Assembly: GCF_009709615.1 (NCBI RefSeq)
Contig: NZ_WJYA01000002.1
Location: 372,001-436,000, forward strand
Direction of reading: 5' to 3'
Source: Winogradskyella ouciana
GTDB lineage: Bacteria; Bacteroidota; Bacteroidia; Flavobacteriales; Flavobacteriaceae
DNA: 64,000 nucleotides
This document shows, one piece after another, positions 6,472 to 15,572 of this stretch (its first letter is position 1; every line of letters starts with the position of its first letter). The notes under the pieces are model-generated. The model was not told the origin of the DNA. It made no database searches and saw only the letters and a list, made by a program, of their open reading frames with translations. Made by a program: the position numbers and the translations under genes.

Positions 6472-7242
6472 TTGAAACTCAAAAAAACAGAACTCAAAAC
6501 CTTTCTAGACGAAAAGGTCTATCTATACAACAACCCAAAGTTTATTGAGAGCGACCCAATACAAGTGCCACATCAATTCTCAGCAAAAGAGGATATTGAG
6601 ATTGCAGGCTTTTTAACCGCAACCATCGCTTGGGGAAACCGTAAAAGCATTATTAACAATGCAAAGCGAATGATGGATTTATTGGACCACTCCCCTTTTG
6701 AGTTTGTAACCCAGCACCAAGAATCAGATCTTGACCGCTTTGAGGGATTTGTGCACAGAACCTTCAATAGCGAGGATTTAAAGCAATTTGTAAAAAGCCT
6801 GCAACACATTTACAACAAACATGGCGGATTAGAAACTGTATTCTCAAAACACGCTGAAAAGGCATCCCTTCAACAGAGCATCCACCACTTTAAAAAGGTG
6901 TTCTTTGAAATACCACATCTAGAGCGCACCAAAAAACACGTCAGCGACCCGTTAAAAAACTCAGCAGCCAAGCGCATCAACATGTATCTCCGCTGGATGG
7001 TAAGAAACGACAACGCTGGTGTGGACTTCGGCATTTGGAAAAGCCTCTCACCTGCCCAACTCAGTTGCCCATTAGATGTGCATTCCGGTAACGTCGCCAG
7101 AAAATTGGGCCTACTAAAACGAAAGCAAAACGACGCCAAAGCCTTAGCGGAATTAGACACCAACTTAAGACAACTAGACCCACACGATCCCGTAAAATAC
7201 GATTTCTCCTTATTCGGATTAGGTGTTTTCGAAGGATTTTAA
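6472..7242 (+). CDS. TIGR02757 (DUF2400) family protein
   Basis: 256 residues of the conserved TIGR02757/DUF2400 family, recognised by YNNPKFIESDPIQVPHQF, EDIEIAGFLTATIAWGNRKSIINNA and the C-terminal HDPVKYDFSLFGLGVFE. The middle (MYLRWMVRNDNAGVDFGIW and CPLDVHSGNVARKLGLL) recalls the helix-hairpin-helix DNA glycosylase fold, but I do not know an established activity. The frame opens after a TAA at 6436-6438 and the only initiator fitting the family N-terminus is TTG at 6472. It is the first ordinary chromosomal gene right of the cassette-like array and points the opposite way. Confidence 0.85.
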   Translation: MKLKKTELKTFLDEKVYLYNNPKFIESDPIQVPHQFSAKEDIEIAGFLTATIAWGNRKSIINNAKRMMDLLDHSPFEFVTQHQESDLDRFEGFVHRTFNSEDLKQFVKSLQHIYNKHGGLETVFSKHAEKASLQQSIHHFKKVFFEIPHLERTKKHVSDPLKNSAAKRINMYLRWMVRNDNAGVDFGIWKSLSPAQLSCPLDVHSGNVARKLGLLKRKQNDAKALAELDTNLRQLDPHDPVKYDFSLFGLGVFEGF

Positions 7243-7290
7243 TTTCATCTTCTATTTACTATCTTTAAAAACAATTAAAGGTTAACAACA

Positions 7291-7350
7291 AAACGACTAA
7301 ACGCATAAACAACTAAACAAACACACAACTAAACGACTCAACGCATAAAC
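7291..7350 (+). repeat. two 20-bp direct repeats upstream of the S10 peptidase gene
   Basis: AAACGACTMAACGCATAAAC occurs at 7291-7310 and 7331-7350 (19/20 identical, period 40) inside an A/C-rich tract of CTAAAC-like words that runs to the start codon at 7359. It could be slippage-generated or a regulator site. Confidence 0.6.
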
Positions 7351-7358
7351 AAAAACAA

Positions 7359-8846
7359 ATGAGACTAAAAATAACACTACTCTTCACCCTGTGCCTAACG
7401 TTCAGCTTCTCCCAAGACCTAAAAATCCCAGTAGACACCGCATACGTCACTACAAACACCGTGACCATAAAAGGAAAGCAAGTCAACTACAGAGCAGAAA
7501 CAGGCTTTCAACCCGTTTGGGATGATGAGGGCAAAATGATAGCCTCATTATACTACACCTACTACAAACGCACTAATGATAGCAAAGGCAACGAACGACC
7601 AATCATTTATTCTTTTAACGGTGGACCTGGATCTGCTTCGGTTTGGATGCACATTGCCTACACTGGCCCAAAAATCCTAAAGATTGATGATGAAGGGTAT
7701 CCCATTCAGCCTTATGGAGTAAAGGATAACCCTAATTCCATATTAGATGTTGCGGATATTGTATTTATCAATCCAGTGAATACAGGCTATTCTCGTAAAA
7801 TAGCTGATAACGAAGGAAAAATGCCAGACGATAAACTGTTCTTCGGCATTAATGCCGACATCAAATATTTAGCAAGCTGGATGAATACCTTTACCACACG
7901 ACATAACCGTTGGGAATCACCAAAATATATCATAGGCGAAAGCTATGGCGGAACGCGAGTGATGGGCTTATCACTAGAACTACAGAATAGCCAATGGATG
8001 TACCTTAATGGTGTCATCTTAGTCTCACCTGCAGATTATAAAGTATTACGTGTTGGTGGACCATTAGCTTCGAGCTTGAATTTACCATACTACACAGCAG
8101 CTGCATGGTACCACAAGGCCTTATCTCCAGAACTTCAGAACAAAGACTTATTAGAAGTCTTACCAGAAGCTGAAGATTTTGCCATAAACACATTAATGCC
8201 AGCCATAGCCAAAGGTTGGTCATTGCCTGAAGCTGAAAAACAAGCCGTAGCCAAACAGATGAGTCATTATTCTGGCCTATCGGAAAAAGTAATCTTACAA
8301 CAAAATCTAGATGTACCTAACCGTTATTTCTGGAAAGAATTGCTTAGAGACAAAACCGGCGAAACCATAGGGCGACTAGATTCAAGATACATTGGAATCG
8401 ATAGGGTTGAAACAGGCACGAGTCCAGATTACAGTGCAGAGCTCACCTCATGGCTACATAGCTTTACTCCTGCCATTAATTACTACATACAGAATGAATT
8501 GAATTTTAAGACCGACGTAAAGTACAATGTCTTCGGAAATGTTGGTAACTGGGACAGAACCAATGATAACACCAGAGAGGATTTACGACAAGCCATGGCT
8601 CAGAATCCGTACCTGAAAGTCTTAACGCAGTCTGGTTATTACGATGGCGCTACGACGTATTTTGCTGCCAAGTACTCACAATGGCAAATAGATCCAAGTG
8701 GAAAAATGAAAGATCGTTTTTCTTTCAAAGGCTACAGAAGTGGCCACATGATGTATCTACGAAATGAAGACTTAATACAAGCCAACGAAGATTTGCGGGA
8801 GTTTATTAAGAACTCAGCATCTAACGGTAAATCTGCGAAGTATTGA
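7359..8846 (+). CDS. S10 family serine carboxypeptidase, secreted
   Basis: 495 residues with a signal peptide (about 1-18, ending FSFSQ). Family S10 features: oxyanion-forming FNGGPGSAS near residue 90, nucleophile Ser195 in GESYGGTR, Asp429 in SGYYDGAT and His463 in SGHMMYL, giving a complete Ser-Asp-His triad. These enzymes remove C-terminal residues from peptides, here presumably in the periplasm or outside the cell, for peptide nutrition. The gene stands alone; a hairpin terminator follows at 8912-8958, shared with the convergent M61 peptidase gene. Confidence 0.9.
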   Translation: MRLKITLLFTLCLTFSFSQDLKIPVDTAYVTTNTVTIKGKQVNYRAETGFQPVWDDEGKMIASLYYTYYKRTNDSKGNERPIIYSFNGGPGSASVWMHIAYTGPKILKIDDEGYPIQPYGVKDNPNSILDVADIVFINPVNTGYSRKIADNEGKMPDDKLFFGINADIKYLASWMNTFTTRHNRWESPKYIIGESYGGTRVMGLSLELQNSQWMYLNGVILVSPADYKVLRVGGPLASSLNLPYYTAAAWYHKALSPELQNKDLLEVLPEAEDFAINTLMPAIAKGWSLPEAEKQAVAKQMSHYSGLSEKVILQQNLDVPNRYFWKELLRDKTGETIGRLDSRYIGIDRVETGTSPDYSAELTSWLHSFTPAINYYIQNELNFKTDVKYNVFGNVGNWDRTNDNTREDLRQAMAQNPYLKVLTQSGYYDGATTYFAAKYSQWQIDPSGKMKDRFSFKGYRSGHMMYLRNEDLIQANEDLREFIKNSASNGKSAKY

Positions 8847-8878
8847 TTATATTCTAAACTCAGAACATATATATCCTT

Positions 8879-8908
8879 ATCATGCTGAACTTGTTTCAGT
8901 ATCTCACA
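8879..8908. repeat. interspersed short repeat
   Basis: The stretch reading TCATGCTGAACTTGTTTCAG followed by TATCTCA is of the kind seen repeatedly between genes in flavobacteria. It lies between convergent genes and has no coding potential. Confidence 0.4.
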
Positions 8909-8911
8909 CAA

Positions 8912-8958
8912 AAAAAAGGCTTCCATCTCAAAATATAGAGAGGAAGCCTTTAATTTTA
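8912..8958. terminator. bidirectional rho-independent terminator
   Basis: AAAGGCTTCC at 8915-8924 pairs with GGAAGCCTTT at 8942-8951, with A- and T-runs on the two sides. It serves the S10 gene (+) and the M61 gene (-). Confidence 0.8.
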
Positions 8959-8973
8959 TAATACCGTAATTAA

Positions 8974-10866
8974 CTACCCTTTCAACCAAGCAGCCCTTAA
9001 CGCCTTTTGCGCTTCAGTAGCATTTGGGTCTTCAACTAAAGATTCGCTCGTTGCTGTAGCTTCAGTTAAAGTGCCTTTAAGTTCCATAGCTTCACCATTG
9101 CGCTCAATGTTTAAACTATACTCCTGCCCTACTTGCCATGCAAACATACCTCCAACTACTTGCTGTGCATTTTGCAAAGTTAAATCTGTGCCATTCACCT
9201 TTTTTATAACATCACCTGCTTGTACTCCTTGGGATGCCCAAAATGAATTCTTTAATGCCATAGGCGAAAAGAAAATGGTTCCTTTGTCTGGGTCTGCATC
9301 AAAAATAATGTTCTGTCCACCTGCAAAGATGTAATTTGTTGGCACTTCAGTTTCACCCATAGTTAAACCTACCATTTCAAAAAACGCGTTATAGTTGATG
9401 GGTACATCTCCTTCAACATGTGTTTTTAAGAATTCACCAACACTTGGGTAGGTCATAGCTGTAATTTCATCTATAATCTTACCATCTTCAAATGGCTTTT
9501 CTTTACCATATTTAGCTGATAATTCCTTCATTAAAGACAACATGCTTCTATTGCCATCACTTTCTTTACGCATTAATATGTCAATACACATACCGATTAA
9601 AGCACCCTTCATATAGACGTTGTAATAATTAGATGCATACGGCTCTTCCAATACGTTTTCACTCATAATTGTGAAACTCATGGCATCATCTAAATTCTTT
9701 GACGTGGCTATTTTAGACATTATAGTGTTATAGAAAGCACTAGGTTCAATCAACCCTTCATATACCTGAAAATGCTGTGCGAAGTATTCCGTCACACCTT
9801 CGTACATCCAAAGATGCTTAGAGAATGTAGGCTGGTTATAATCAAAATAGTGTACATCTTCTGAATGTACCGATAATGGTGTTACAATATGAAAGAATTC
9901 ATGCGCAACCACATCAATAATAGATGCAGCCAAACCTTCTTTGCTTGAAGACTCTGGTAAAACTACTACGGTAGAAGTATGATGCTCTAAAGCTCCCATT
10001 CCTTTTGGTGCCGTTTCAGAACCGTCTGATAAGTATAAATAAATATCGTAACGAGCCGTGCTGTTGATGTCTCCCAAATACTCTTTTTGGGCTTGCATCA
10101 TTTTATAAACCGTCTCTTTTTGACTTGCGGCCGTATGTACTTTGTTTGGCGAATAAACACTCAAAACAATCTTAATATCACCAACCATAAATTCCTCAAC
10201 ATCTAACTTACCATACATCATTGGGTTATCGGTAATATCAAAATAACGCTGTGCGAAGTAACTGCTTGTTATGGATTTACCATCTGGGCTAGACTTAATA
10301 CCTGTATTTTCTAAAGCAGAAGTTCTTACAAAAGTTGCTGGTGCCGTAACATCCAATGCATATTGGTTATTCTTTAGAGAGTCGAAATATCCTATAAATC
10401 CATGAAGGTTTAATACATAATTGTCATCTTCGATATTAGTACCTGCAGGAGAAAATGGATTTTCACCTCCTATACCTCCACTCGATTCTATATCGAACGT
10501 ATCATTAACATAATAGGTTAATTTATCCAGCTTAGTAGCGTCAGAAATGGTCCACGTATTGGTGTCTACTTTAGAAACTTCCAATTCATTGCCATCGTAA
10601 TCCAATGCCTTAAGGTCATCGACATATTTTCCGAAATCACTAACAGAGTATGTTCCCTGAACAACTCTTGGCAATCTATAAGTCACCGTTTCCGCAGTAA
10701 AACGACCAGGATCAATGGTTACTGGCACCTTGTCATCTACTACTGCTGTTAAATCTAAAGCTGTTTCAATAGGATTGTTTACCGCTAAATCATCTACTTT
10801 TGGCTTTGCTGAACCACAGCCTACCAAAATTACGCTTAAGCCAAGTATGGCTATATAATTCTTCAT
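8974..10866 (-). CDS. M61 family metallopeptidase (glycyl aminopeptidase-like) lipoprotein
   Basis: 630 residues from ATG 10866; a longer GTG-initiated frame to 10899 is possible, but this start gives a proper lipoprotein signal (ILVGC, Cys17). Zinc site HEFFH (His322, Glu323, His326) with the third ligand Glu356 in YEGVTEYF is characteristic of M61. An N-terminal beta-domain precedes it, and a PDZ domain (residues about 515-600, with GVQAGDVIKKVNG) follows, as usual for this family. Expected to be an envelope aminopeptidase preferring Gly or Ala. Single gene between a terminator and a divergent glycosyltransferase gene. Confidence 0.9.
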   Translation of the reverse strand: MKNYIAILGLSVILVGCGSAKPKVDDLAVNNPIETALDLTAVVDDKVPVTIDPGRFTAETVTYRLPRVVQGTYSVSDFGKYVDDLKALDYDGNELEVSKVDTNTWTISDATKLDKLTYYVNDTFDIESSGGIGGENPFSPAGTNIEDDNYVLNLHGFIGYFDSLKNNQYALDVTAPATFVRTSALENTGIKSSPDGKSITSSYFAQRYFDITDNPMMYGKLDVEEFMVGDIKIVLSVYSPNKVHTAASQKETVYKMMQAQKEYLGDINSTARYDIYLYLSDGSETAPKGMGALEHHTSTVVVLPESSSKEGLAASIIDVVAHEFFHIVTPLSVHSEDVHYFDYNQPTFSKHLWMYEGVTEYFAQHFQVYEGLIEPSAFYNTIMSKIATSKNLDDAMSFTIMSENVLEEPYASNYYNVYMKGALIGMCIDILMRKESDGNRSMLSLMKELSAKYGKEKPFEDGKIIDEITAMTYPSVGEFLKTHVEGDVPINYNAFFEMVGLTMGETEVPTNYIFAGGQNIIFDADPDKGTIFFSPMALKNSFWASQGVQAGDVIKKVNGTDLTLQNAQQVVGGMFAWQVGQEYSLNIERNGEAMELKGTLTEATATSESLVEDPNATEAQKALRAAWLKG

Positions 10867-10952
10867 GTTTATCTTATTATTTTTTTTTACTAGACGCACA
10901 AATCTACAATCTGTTACTATTATAAACCTAAAGGTTTTGTTAAATTCGTGCC

Positions 10953-11960
10953 ATGTCTAAACCACTTGTAAGCATTTTAATCCCATTTAAGAATACAGAA
11001 GGCTTTATTGCCGAATGTTTGAAGTCCATCATAAATCAGTCTTACACAAACTGGGAGGCCATTTTTGTGGATGACCATTCTGAGGATTCCTCGCAACAAA
11101 ATGTAAAAGAATTTGCCAACCAAGATTCCCGAATAAAACTTTACAACAATAATGGTAATGGCATCATTGAAGCTCTAAGAACGGCTTTTGAAAATTCGTC
11201 CGGAAGCTATATCACTAGAATGGATAGCGATGATATTATGTCGTCTGATCGTTTAGAAGTCATGCTGAACAGTCTTTTAAAACACGGAAAGGCGCATCTT
11301 GCTGTCGGACAGGTTAAATACTTTAGGTCAGATGGTGTTAGCGATGGTTATGCACGCTACGAACGCTGGATTAATAAATTGACTGCAACAGGAAGCAATT
11401 ATTCTGAAATCTATAAAGAATGTGTTATTCCGTCTCCATGTTGGATGTTGCATCGTGATGATTTTATAGCTTGTGAAGGTTTTGAACCCAATCGCTATCC
11501 TGAAGATTACGATTTGGCCTTTCGGTTTTATAAAGCAGATTACAAATGTATTCCTTGCGATAAAGTCCTACTCCATTGGCGCGATTACAGTACACGTACA
11601 TCGAGAACCCATGAACATTATGCCATTAATTACTTTTTGGATATTAAGGTGCATTATTTTTTAGAGCTGGATTACAACCCAAACCGACCCTTAACCATTT
11701 GGGGAGCTGGCAATAAAGGTAAAAACGTGGCGAAGCTTTTGATAGAAAAGAAAGTTCCGTTTTACTGGATATGCGATAACAAGAAAAAAATTGGCAAACA
11801 TATTTATGGCCAAGAGCTTTATAATTTTGATTATTTATTGCAACTAAACCATCCTCAAAGTATTGTAACCGTTGCCAATGACCATGAACAGCAAGAGATT
11901 AGACAGTACTTTTCTGATAACGGCATGAAATCTATGATTGATTATTTCTTTTTCTGTTAA
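10953..11960 (+). CDS. family 2 glycosyltransferase with C-terminal Rossmann-like domain
   Basis: 335 residues. The N-terminal GT-A domain (1-220) starts VSILIPFKNTEGFIAECL, has FVDDHSED for nucleotide binding and RMDSDD as the metal-binding DxD. After residue 240 a second domain begins with TIWGAGNKGKNVAKLLIEK and WICDNKKKIG, a nucleotide-binding beta-alpha-beta pattern found fused to some GT2 enzymes. It probably transfers a sugar onto a cell-surface glycan or lipid. No other glycan genes are adjacent, so acceptor and sugar are unknown. Confidence 0.85.
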   Translation: MSKPLVSILIPFKNTEGFIAECLKSIINQSYTNWEAIFVDDHSEDSSQQNVKEFANQDSRIKLYNNNGNGIIEALRTAFENSSGSYITRMDSDDIMSSDRLEVMLNSLLKHGKAHLAVGQVKYFRSDGVSDGYARYERWINKLTATGSNYSEIYKECVIPSPCWMLHRDDFIACEGFEPNRYPEDYDLAFRFYKADYKCIPCDKVLLHWRDYSTRTSRTHEHYAINYFLDIKVHYFLELDYNPNRPLTIWGAGNKGKNVAKLLIEKKVPFYWICDNKKKIGKHIYGQELYNFDYLLQLNHPQSIVTVANDHEQQEIRQYFSDNGMKSMIDYFFFC

Positions 11961-12020
11961 AATTCTCAAAAGCGCAATACTGTTATCGTTTTGCATTTTC
12001 TATATTTGAGCTTTAGACCT

Positions 12021-12040
12021 GCAAGTTTTATAAAACTTGC
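12021..12040. repeat. 20-bp perfect palindrome
   Basis: GCAAGTTTTATAAAACTTGC, flanked by AGAC on the left and AGTCT on the right, which extends the stem imperfectly. It lies 22 bp upstream of the BatA-like gene and resembles short interspersed palindromes of flavobacteria; an operator role is possible. Confidence 0.5.
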
Positions 12041-12062
12041 TAAGTCTCCAAAAATTCGATGA

Positions 12063-13988
12063 ATGCAGTTTAAACACCCAGAATTACTTTACGCCTTATT
12101 TTTACTGGTCATTCCCATTATTATTCATTTATTTCAGCTTCGTCGTTTTCAAAAAGTTCAGTTTACAAATGTAAAATTTTTAAAGGCGGTAAAATTACAA
12201 ACGCGTAAGAGTTCACAGTTAAAAAAGTGGTTAACGCTTTTATCTCGTATGCTACTGTTAGCTAGTGTAATTATAGCGTTTGCCCAACCTTTTATTCCAA
12301 ATACAGAAGATTTTAATGAAGCTCAGGAAACAGTCATCTATTTGGATAACTCCTACAGTATGCAGGCCAAGGGTAAAAATGGTACATTATTGAATGAAGC
12401 TATACAAGACATTATCAATACCTTACCTGAAGACGAGCCCATATCGCTCTTTACCAATACCCAAACCTTTAGAAATACAACAATCAAAGCGCTTAAGAAT
12501 GATTTAATACAATTAGAGCACTCACCCACTCAACTTGATTATGACGCCGTGTATTTAAAAGGCAGACAACTATTTTCGGATGGTGGTTCTTCAACGCGTA
12601 ATTTGGTTTTAGTATCAGATTTTCAGCAAAAAGCAAATAATTTGACCTTTGAAGCTGACAGTACATTGAATTTAAAATTAGTTCAACCAAAATCTACGCT
12701 TATAGCTAATGTGAGTATTGATAGTGTTTATGTTACTAATACAACTGCGGAAACACTAGACTTAAACGTAAAACTATCCAACCAAGGTGTGGCTTTAGAG
12801 AATGTAACGGTTTCATTATTTAATGATAATGCTTTATTAGCCAAAAGTGCAGTGGATATTGATAGTGATGCTGAAACCACGTTCACCATATCTAATGCTA
12901 TGGCCATAAATGGTAAATTGGTTGTTGAAGATAATGGTTTGCTGTACGACAATTTCTTTTATTTTAATATAAATGATAAACCGAAAATTAAGGTTTTAGC
13001 TGTTAACGAAGAAGCAGAAGACGGTTTTCTAAAACGCATTTATACCGATGATGAATTTGAATACCAAGCGTATAATTTTAACGCTCTAAATTTTAATCTC
13101 ATCCCAGATCAGAATTTAATTGTGTTAAATGAGATTGAAACGATTTCAGAAGCTTTAAAAACAGCAATAAATGCGTTTAAAAATGACGGAGGAAGTGTAT
13201 TAATAATACCTTCAAGTAATATTAATTTAAACTCTTATAATCAATTAATTAATACTTTAAATATTTCTTCTTATAATTCTTTAAGTGATAATGAGAAACG
13301 AATAACAACCATTAATTATAACCATCCACTTTTGGCCAATGCTTTTTATTCAAAAGTGACCAATTTTCAATACCCAAAAGTTAGCAGTTCTTATCAATTT
13401 TCTTCAAATTCCAACAGTGTTTTATCTTATGAAGATGGGAGTTCTTTTTTAACAGGAAACGCCGGTTCATATGCATTTTCGTCTGCACTGAATAAAAACA
13501 ATTCAAACTTTAAAAATTCGCCTTTAATTGTTCCTGTGCTATACAATATTGGGAAGCAAAGCCTAAAGTTATCTCAACTTTACTATTCCATTGGTCAGCC
13601 CAATACTATTGAAATAAATGCCGTGTTGGGTCAGGATGATATTTTAACTTTATCCTCAGATGACGCTTCCGTAATTCCGCTGCAGAAAACCTATAGCAAA
13701 TCCGTAGTGATGGAAACGGAAGACTATCCGAATACTGCAGGCATACTTAATGTAAAAAACAAAGACCAAATTATACAGAAACTCAGTTTTAATTACAACA
13801 GAAGCGAAAGTAATCTCAGCTATTATGACTTACAAAACATATCCAATAATGATGTAAGTAGCAGCTTAGCATCTACAATCAATGACATAAAAAGTAGCAC
13901 AAATGTTAATGCGCTATGGAAATGGTTTGTTATTTTTGCACTGGTATTTTTAATTATAGAGATACTTCTACTAAAATATCTTAAATGA
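12063..13988 (+). CDS. BatA/vWA domain membrane protein
   Basis: 641 residues. Residues 1-80 are the BatA (aerotolerance N-terminal) domain: MQFKHPELLYALFLLVIPIIIHL, a basic stretch RRFQKVQFTNVKFL, then a second helix. A von Willebrand A-like domain follows with VIYLDNSYSMQAKG (MIDAS-type DxSxS). A large extracytoplasmic region of beta character ends in a C-terminal membrane helix (about 617-637). Bat-type proteins are linked to envelope stress and aerotolerance, but the exact function is open. First gene of a tight four-gene operon: its stop overlaps the next start by four bases (ATGA). Confidence 0.85.
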   Translation: MQFKHPELLYALFLLVIPIIIHLFQLRRFQKVQFTNVKFLKAVKLQTRKSSQLKKWLTLLSRMLLLASVIIAFAQPFIPNTEDFNEAQETVIYLDNSYSMQAKGKNGTLLNEAIQDIINTLPEDEPISLFTNTQTFRNTTIKALKNDLIQLEHSPTQLDYDAVYLKGRQLFSDGGSSTRNLVLVSDFQQKANNLTFEADSTLNLKLVQPKSTLIANVSIDSVYVTNTTAETLDLNVKLSNQGVALENVTVSLFNDNALLAKSAVDIDSDAETTFTISNAMAINGKLVVEDNGLLYDNFFYFNINDKPKIKVLAVNEEAEDGFLKRIYTDDEFEYQAYNFNALNFNLIPDQNLIVLNEIETISEALKTAINAFKNDGGSVLIIPSSNINLNSYNQLINTLNISSYNSLSDNEKRITTINYNHPLLANAFYSKVTNFQYPKVSSSYQFSSNSNSVLSYEDGSSFLTGNAGSYAFSSALNKNNSNFKNSPLIVPVLYNIGKQSLKLSQLYYSIGQPNTIEINAVLGQDDILTLSSDDASVIPLQKTYSKSVVMETEDYPNTAGILNVKNKDQIIQKLSFNYNRSESNLSYYDLQNISNNDVSSSLASTINDIKSSTNVNALWKWFVIFALVFLIIEILLLKYLK

Positions 13989-15238
13989 ACGCACTCATAA
14001 AATCTGCCACTATCGTTGATTCTAAAAGTGATTTTCACAACGAAACGGTTGATATTTTAATTGAAAAAGGTCGTATCGCTAAGATTTCCAAACGCATTTC
14101 AAATCCCAATAATTACAGAGAAATAAAATTAGATAATCTACACGTATCCCAAGGTTGGTTTGATAGTAGTGTATCTTTTGGAGAACCTGGTTACGAAGAA
14201 CGAGAGACCATTGAAAACGGTTTAAAAACAGCTGCGCAATCTGGTTTTACTTCGGTTGCATTGAATGCCAATTCCAATCCTGTAATTGACAGTTACGCTG
14301 ACATTACGTTTGTAAAGTCAAAAGCACAGAGCAAGGCGACGAGCCTCTATCCTATTGGTGCTTTAACCAAAAGCAGTAATGGAAAAGATTTAGCAGAGCT
14401 TTTTGATATGAAAAATGCTGGAGCTGTGGCATTCTATGATTATCAAAAACCTATATCCAATCCTAACTTAATGAAGATTGCGTTACAGTATGCGAGTAAT
14501 TTTGGTGGTTTGGTTTGTTCATTTCCTCAAGAATCAAAAATTTCTGGAAAGGGAGTGGTCAACGAAAATATTAATAGCACACGCCTAGGCTTAAAAGGTA
14601 ATCCGGCTTTGGCAGAGGAACTTCAAATTGCCAGGGATTTATTTTTATTGGAATATACCGAAGGCAAACTGCATATCCCAACCATATCAACTGCAAAATC
14701 TGTCGAGTTGATCAGAGCCGCAAAGCAAAAGAAACTGGATGTAAGCTGTAGTGTTGCCATACACAATCTAGTGCTTACTGATGATAGTTTAGAAGGTTTT
14801 GACACGAGATATAAGGTACTGCCACCTTTGCGTACACAAAACGACTGTGATGCTTTAATTGAAGGTTTAAAAGATGGCACTATTGATATGGTCACAACGG
14901 ATCATAATCCGATTGATATTGAGGATAAAAAAGTGGAATTCGATTTTGCTAAATATGGGACTATTGGTTTAGAATCTGCATTTGGAGCACTACAGACTGT
15001 TTTTACTACTAAAAAAACCATCGGTCTATTAACGCAAGGCAAAGAACGGTTTGGCGTGAAGGAATCAATAATTAAAGAAGGTGAAGCTGCGGATCTATGT
15101 TTGCTTAATCCAAATGTTAATTATCAATTTGATAAATCTGACATCACTTCAAGATCTAAGAACAGTGCATTTTTAGGCATGGAATTAAACGGGAAGACTT
15201 ATGGCATTATCGCTAATAATAAAATTGTTTTAAAATAA
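13985..15238 (+). CDS. dihydroorotase-like amidohydrolase lacking the metal-binding His pair
   Basis: 417 residues aligned along the whole length of type I dihydroorotase (amidohydrolase fold). Where active enzymes have D-x-H-V-H-x-R-E-P-G, this one reads D60-S-S-V-S-F-G-E-P-G, so both metal ligands (positions 62 and 64) are Ser and the substrate-binding Arg66 is Gly. The later DHNP aspartate (VTTDHNPIDIE) is kept. It is therefore probably a non-catalytic homologue, as known for some PyrC-like partners of aspartate carbamoyltransferase, or has another role. A true pyrC should exist elsewhere in the genome. Overlaps the BatA-like gene by 4 bp and the next gene by 1 bp, so it is translationally coupled to both. 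Confidence 0.85.
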   Translation: MNALIKSATIVDSKSDFHNETVDILIEKGRIAKISKRISNPNNYREIKLDNLHVSQGWFDSSVSFGEPGYEERETIENGLKTAAQSGFTSVALNANSNPVIDSYADITFVKSKAQSKATSLYPIGALTKSSNGKDLAELFDMKNAGAVAFYDYQKPISNPNLMKIALQYASNFGGLVCSFPQESKISGKGVVNENINSTRLGLKGNPALAEELQIARDLFLLEYTEGKLHIPTISTAKSVELIRAAKQKKLDVSCSVAIHNLVLTDDSLEGFDTRYKVLPPLRTQNDCDALIEGLKDGTIDMVTTDHNPIDIEDKKVEFDFAKYGTIGLESAFGALQTVFTTKKTIGLLTQGKERFGVKESIIKEGEAADLCLLNPNVNYQFDKSDITSRSKNSAFLGMELNGKTYGIIANNKIVLK

Positions 15239-15570
15239 TGGATCAAAATACAATTGAAGAAGGTAAGCCCCTAGGAATTGTTGCGTATATAACGATTATT
15301 GGCGTCTTAATTGCTTTCTTTATGAATCAAGAAAAACGAAACCCTTTTATTTCTTTTCATGTTAGACAAGGGCTTGGATTATGGATTCTCTTCATGATAA
15401 TGGGATATGTCGTAAGCTATTTTAATAATTGGAATATCACCTATTCTTGGTGGATATTTTTCTCTGTCCTTTTTATTTATGGAATAATTGGCGCCATATC
15501 TGGCAAAATGAACAAAATCCCAATACTTGGCAGCGTGTTTCAAAATTTATTTAAATCCATCGGACAATAA
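15238..15570 (+). CDS. small DUF4870-like membrane protein
   Basis: 110 residues with three or four hydrophobic segments (about 15-27, 44-58, 66-84, 97-108). RNPFISFHVRQGLGLWILF resembles the conserved F-x-x-x-Q-x-L region of small DUF4870/Tic20-like proteins. Function unknown. The ATG overlaps the previous stop (TAATG) and the stop lies 2 bp before the esterase start, placing it firmly in the operon. Confidence 0.75.
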   Translation: MDQNTIEEGKPLGIVAYITIIGVLIAFFMNQEKRNPFISFHVRQGLGLWILFMIMGYVVSYFNNWNITYSWWIFFSVLFIYGIIGAISGKMNKIPILGSVFQNLFKSIGQ

Positions 15571-15572
15571 GT

